Below are positions 63,905 to 64,000 of a stretch of DNA of 64,000 nt, piece after piece; the stretch's first letter is position 1; each line of letters begins with the position of its first letter. A model generated the notes under the pieces. That model ran no database searches, was not told where the DNA came from, and worked only from the letters and a program-made list of their open reading frames with translations. Both the position numbers and the translations under genes were made by a program. Source of the stretch: Kistimonas asteriae (lineage in GTDB: Bacteria; Pseudomonadota; Gammaproteobacteria; Pseudomonadales; Endozoicomonadaceae); NCBI RefSeq assembly GCF_018263925.1, contig NZ_JAEVHF010000006.1:182411-246410 (forward strand), read 5' to 3'.

Positions 63905-64000
63905 ATGGTCAAGCCGCACGAGTCATTAGTACTGGTTAGCTCAACGCCTCACAACGCTTACACACCCAGCCTATCAACGTCCTGGTCTTGGACGGCTCTT
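63905..64000 (-). rRNA. rrl: 23S ribosomal RNA, 3' end (partial)
   Basis: The minus strand reads GGGTGTGTAAGCG, then GAGCTAACCAGTACTAATGA and GGCTTGACCAT, matching the 3' end of gammaproteobacterial 23S rRNA. The rest lies beyond the window. The 3' boundary is estimated from E. coli. Confidence 0.92.

Overview
The window reads as chromosomal DNA of a marine, possibly animal-associated gammaproteobacterium. Three things suggest an Oceanospirillales or Endozoicomonas-like lineage: UspE, YeaH, SpoVR and Lrp proteins very like those of Gammaproteobacteria; a 5S and 23S rRNA 3' end of gammaproteobacterial type; and a mix of a secreted neutral ceramidase, an autotransporter and a eukaryotic-like Ser/Thr kinase. 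No 16S is present, so the assignment is an inference. I see no complete mobile element, phage, tRNA or CRISPR array.

Layout. 1-3.3 kb: an scs-type thiol-disulfide operon (small membrane protein, ScsB/DsbD-like reductase, DsbA/ScsC-like protein cut by the left edge). 3.5-9.2 kb: a DUF2726 protein, a YggU protein, UspE, an NDH-2-like flavoprotein and a topoisomerase III with plasmid/ICE-type C-terminal modules. 9.2-10.9 kb: AT-rich DNA with an unknown coiled-coil gene. 10.9-18.5 kb: lipoprotein hydrolase, DUF1269-like membrane protein, PhoPQ, a lipoprotein, an outer-membrane barrel with a PhoP-box-like direct repeat, two unrecognised proteins and a GATase. 18.6-23.5 kb: prkA-yeaH-spoVR operon, copy 1. 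24-35.8 kb: autotransporter, polyamine-type ABC operon, PepD, a sigZ-permease-thioredoxin set and an acyl desaturase. 36-40.9 kb: prkA-yeaH-spoVR operon, copy 2. 41-45.5 kb: leucine dehydrogenase plus branched-chain 2-oxoacid dehydrogenase E1 alpha, E1 beta and E2. 45.8-50.3 kb: PilZ, SnoaL-like, Lrp, alanine racemase, SDR and deaminase genes. 50.3-55.6 kb: potFGHI and a ZitB-type zinc exporter. 55.7-57.8 kb: an AT-rich stretch with structured DNA and the eukaryotic-like kinase. 57.7-60.7 kb: feoABC with a readable FNR/Fur promoter. 60.9-63 kb: ceramidase. 63.4-64 kb: a 13-copy heptanucleotide repeat, then the 3' end of an rRNA operon on the minus strand.

How the genes fit together. Much of the content concerns envelope stress, starvation and nitrogen: two PrkA kinase operons, PhoPQ, UspE, two polyamine importers, Lrp, and a route from leucine/valine/isoleucine to branched acyl-CoA. 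The feo operon links ferrous iron uptake to low oxygen. The most unusual architecture is the duplication of the whole prkA-yeaH-spoVR operon, with the same gene order, both copies intact, about 17 kb apart. Each copy has its own terminator and its own, unrelated hairpin between prkA and yeaH; a perfect CRP-type site precedes copy 1.
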